A stretch of 36,044 nucleotides of DNA from Streptomyces milbemycinicus (GTDB lineage: Bacteria > Actinomycetota > Actinomycetes > Streptomycetales > Streptomycetaceae): NCBI RefSeq assembly GCF_002154605.1, contig NZ_MUNE01000075.1, positions 1 through 36,044 on the forward strand, read 5' to 3'. A model generated the notes under the pieces. The model was not told where the DNA came from. It searched no databases and saw nothing but the letters and a program-made list of their open reading frames with translations. The translations under genes were made by a program, and so were the position numbers. How positions within the stretch are numbered: the first letter of the stretch is position 1; the number at the start of each line of letters is the position of its first letter. Positions 34,871 to 36,044 of this stretch are shown piece by piece.

Positions 34871-35623
34871 ATGGGGCAAAACCTTCAAAACGGCGAACGG
34901 CTCAGGCCCGTTGACCTGGCGCGCGGGCACGGTCTGTCCACGCAGGCGATCAGAAACTACGAGGAGGCCGGCATCCTTCCGGCCGCCGATCGCACACCCC
35001 ACGGCTACCGCACCTATACGCCACTGCACGCGCGGGCCCTGGACGCGTTCCTCGCTCTGGTGCCCGGCCACGGCCACCACACGGCGACGTCGATCATGCG
35101 GGCGGTGAACGAGGGCGCGGTCGACGAGGCGTTCCGCCTCATCGACGAAAGCCACGCCCAACTGCTCGACGACCGGCGGACCCTCCAGGCCGTGGAGAGC
35201 GCCCTCCGCGACCTGGCGCCCACGACGTCCACACCCGACCCGGCGGTGTCCGGGCCCGTCCCGGCGGTGTCCGGGCCCGGCGGCACCTTCATCGGACCGC
35301 TGGCCGAAGAGCTCGGCCTCCGGCCCGCGACGCTGCGCAAATGGGAGCGCGCCGGTCTGGTCCGCCCGCCCCGCGACCCGCTGACCGGGTACCGCGTCTA
35401 CGACGAGGCCGCCGTACGGGACGCCCGCCTCACCCACCAACTCAGGCGCGGCGGCTACCTGCTGGAGCAGATCGCCCCGCTGATCGCCCAGGTGCGGGCG
35501 GCCGGCGGGCTCGAGCCGCTGGAGGCCGCGCTGCGCGACTGGCACGGCCGGCTGTCCGCCCGCGGGCGGACGATGCTGACCGGGGCGGCCGAGCTGGAGG
35601 CGTATCTGCGCGAATGCGAGTGA
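34871..35623 (+). CDS. Double-HTH MerR-family regulator (TioE-like)
   Basis: 250 residues from ATG 34871 (AGGA just upstream); a TTG at 34829 would extend it without support. Two MerR-type winged helices are present in one chain: RPVDLARGHGLSTQAIRNYE plus wing HGYRTYTPLHARALDAF (about 12-60), and IGPLAEELGLRPATLRKWER plus GYRVYDEAAVRDARLTHQL (about 140-200). This tandem layout is that of the TioE family. A Pro/Val/Ser linker with a repeated PAVSGP lies between them. It could act as a pseudo-dimer. It probably regulates the divergent esterase-like gene. Confidence 0.9.
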   Translation: MGQNLQNGERLRPVDLARGHGLSTQAIRNYEEAGILPAADRTPHGYRTYTPLHARALDAFLALVPGHGHHTATSIMRAVNEGAVDEAFRLIDESHAQLLDDRRTLQAVESALRDLAPTTSTPDPAVSGPVPAVSGPGGTFIGPLAEELGLRPATLRKWERAGLVRPPRDPLTGYRVYDEAAVRDARLTHQLRRGGYLLEQIAPLIAQVRAAGGLEPLEAALRDWHGRLSARGRTMLTGAAELEAYLRECE

Positions 35624-35685
35624 CAGCGTCGGTCGCCGGGGCCGGATTACCCGCGCTGTCAGTGCCGCCTGCGACACTGCCCACC

Positions 35686-36044
35686 ATGCCGGAATCGAAT
35701 GCGAAGGCCAATCTCCGCCGCTATCTGGGCAGCGCCCGCGAGGCCCTGCTGTGGAAGCTCGACGGACTCTCGGAGTACGACATCCGCCGCCCGCTGACGC
35801 CGACGGGCACCAACCTCCTGGGGCTGGTCAAGCATGCCGCCGGAGTGGAGGTGGGCTACTTCGGCGACGTCTTCGGACGGCCGTACGACGAGCCGCTGCC
35901 CTGGATGGCAGAAGGCGCCGAGCCCAACGAGGACATGTGGGCGACCGCCGACGAGTCGCGCGAGGACATCGTCGGGATGTACCAGCGCGTATGGACCCAT
36001 GCGGACGCCACGATCGAGGCGCTACCGCTCGACGCGAGCGGTCA
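35686..36044 (+). CDS. DinB/DUF664 family protein (3' end cut by window)
   Basis: The frame from ATG 35686 (MPESNAKANLRRYLGSAREA) stays open to the end of the window, 119 codons. GLSEYDIRRPLTPTGTNLLG followed by LVKHAAGVEVGYFGDVFGRP shows the DinB-like four-helix pattern with the first metal-binding His. An in-frame GTG at 35662 is an alternative start. Such proteins are possible thiol-dependent metalloenzymes; the substrate is unknown. Confidence 0.82.
   Translation, partial: MPESNAKANLRRYLGSAREALLWKLDGLSEYDIRRPLTPTGTNLLGLVKHAAGVEVGYFGDVFGRPYDEPLPWMAEGAEPNEDMWATADESREDIVGMYQRVWTHADATIEALPLDASG

Overview
The window is a high-GC chromosomal segment from a Streptomyces-type actinomycete. This rests on BldC, the Lsr2-family protein, DUF3073, GTG starts with AGGAGG-type ribosome sites, and a gene order that, as I recall it, matches the S. 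coelicolor purine region (roughly SCO4068-SCO4092). No database was searched; family names rest on motif recognition.

Positions 1-8640 hold the 3' part of hrpA (+), a tRNA-Asp with its terminator, a small CPxCH protein, the developmental regulator bldC (-), an uncharacterised protein (-), valine dehydrogenase vdh (+) and a DUF3073 protein (+). Positions 8767-16337 hold most of the minus-strand purine genes: purF-purM, and purS-purQ-purL joined by 4-bp overlaps. A mycothiol-dependent maleylpyruvate isomerase-like gene and a SnoaL/NTF2-like gene lie between these two groups. An Lsr2-type gene (+) is divergent from purS. It is followed by a tRNA-Gly island: two unusual tRNA-Gly(UCC) copies and one normal tRNA-Gly(GCC).

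Positions 17588-21392 form a four-gene operon: ABC ATPase, permease, histidine kinase and response regulator, with 4-bp overlaps at two of its three junctions. After an alpha/beta hydrolase (-), an AlkB-like dioxygenase (+) and a second tRNA-Gly(GCC) come purC, a DMFase-like protein, a membrane protein resembling an M48 protease without its zinc motif, and purD (all -). Together PurF, D, S, Q, L, M and C carry PRPP to SAICAR except for the GAR formyl-transfer step (PurN) and the AIR carboxylation step (PurE/K), which are not encoded here.

From about 29.2 kb the content looks accessory. There is a whiJ-type regulatory triad (XRE regulator, DUF397 and a divergent HATPase), then about 1.5 kb without a convincing gene that contains a large nested inverted repeat. 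This is followed by a DUF4267/cupin operon behind a cluster of palindromic operators, a fragment of a pyrroline-5-carboxylate reductase-like gene, an erythromycin-esterase-family gene divergent from a double-HTH MerR regulator, and the start of a DinB-family gene.

The most interesting signals are the two tRNA-Gly(UCC) genes, whose D and T loops deviate as in staphylococcal cell-wall tRNA-Gly; the nested inverted repeat at 31057-31869; and an in-frame palindromic insertion inside purQ.
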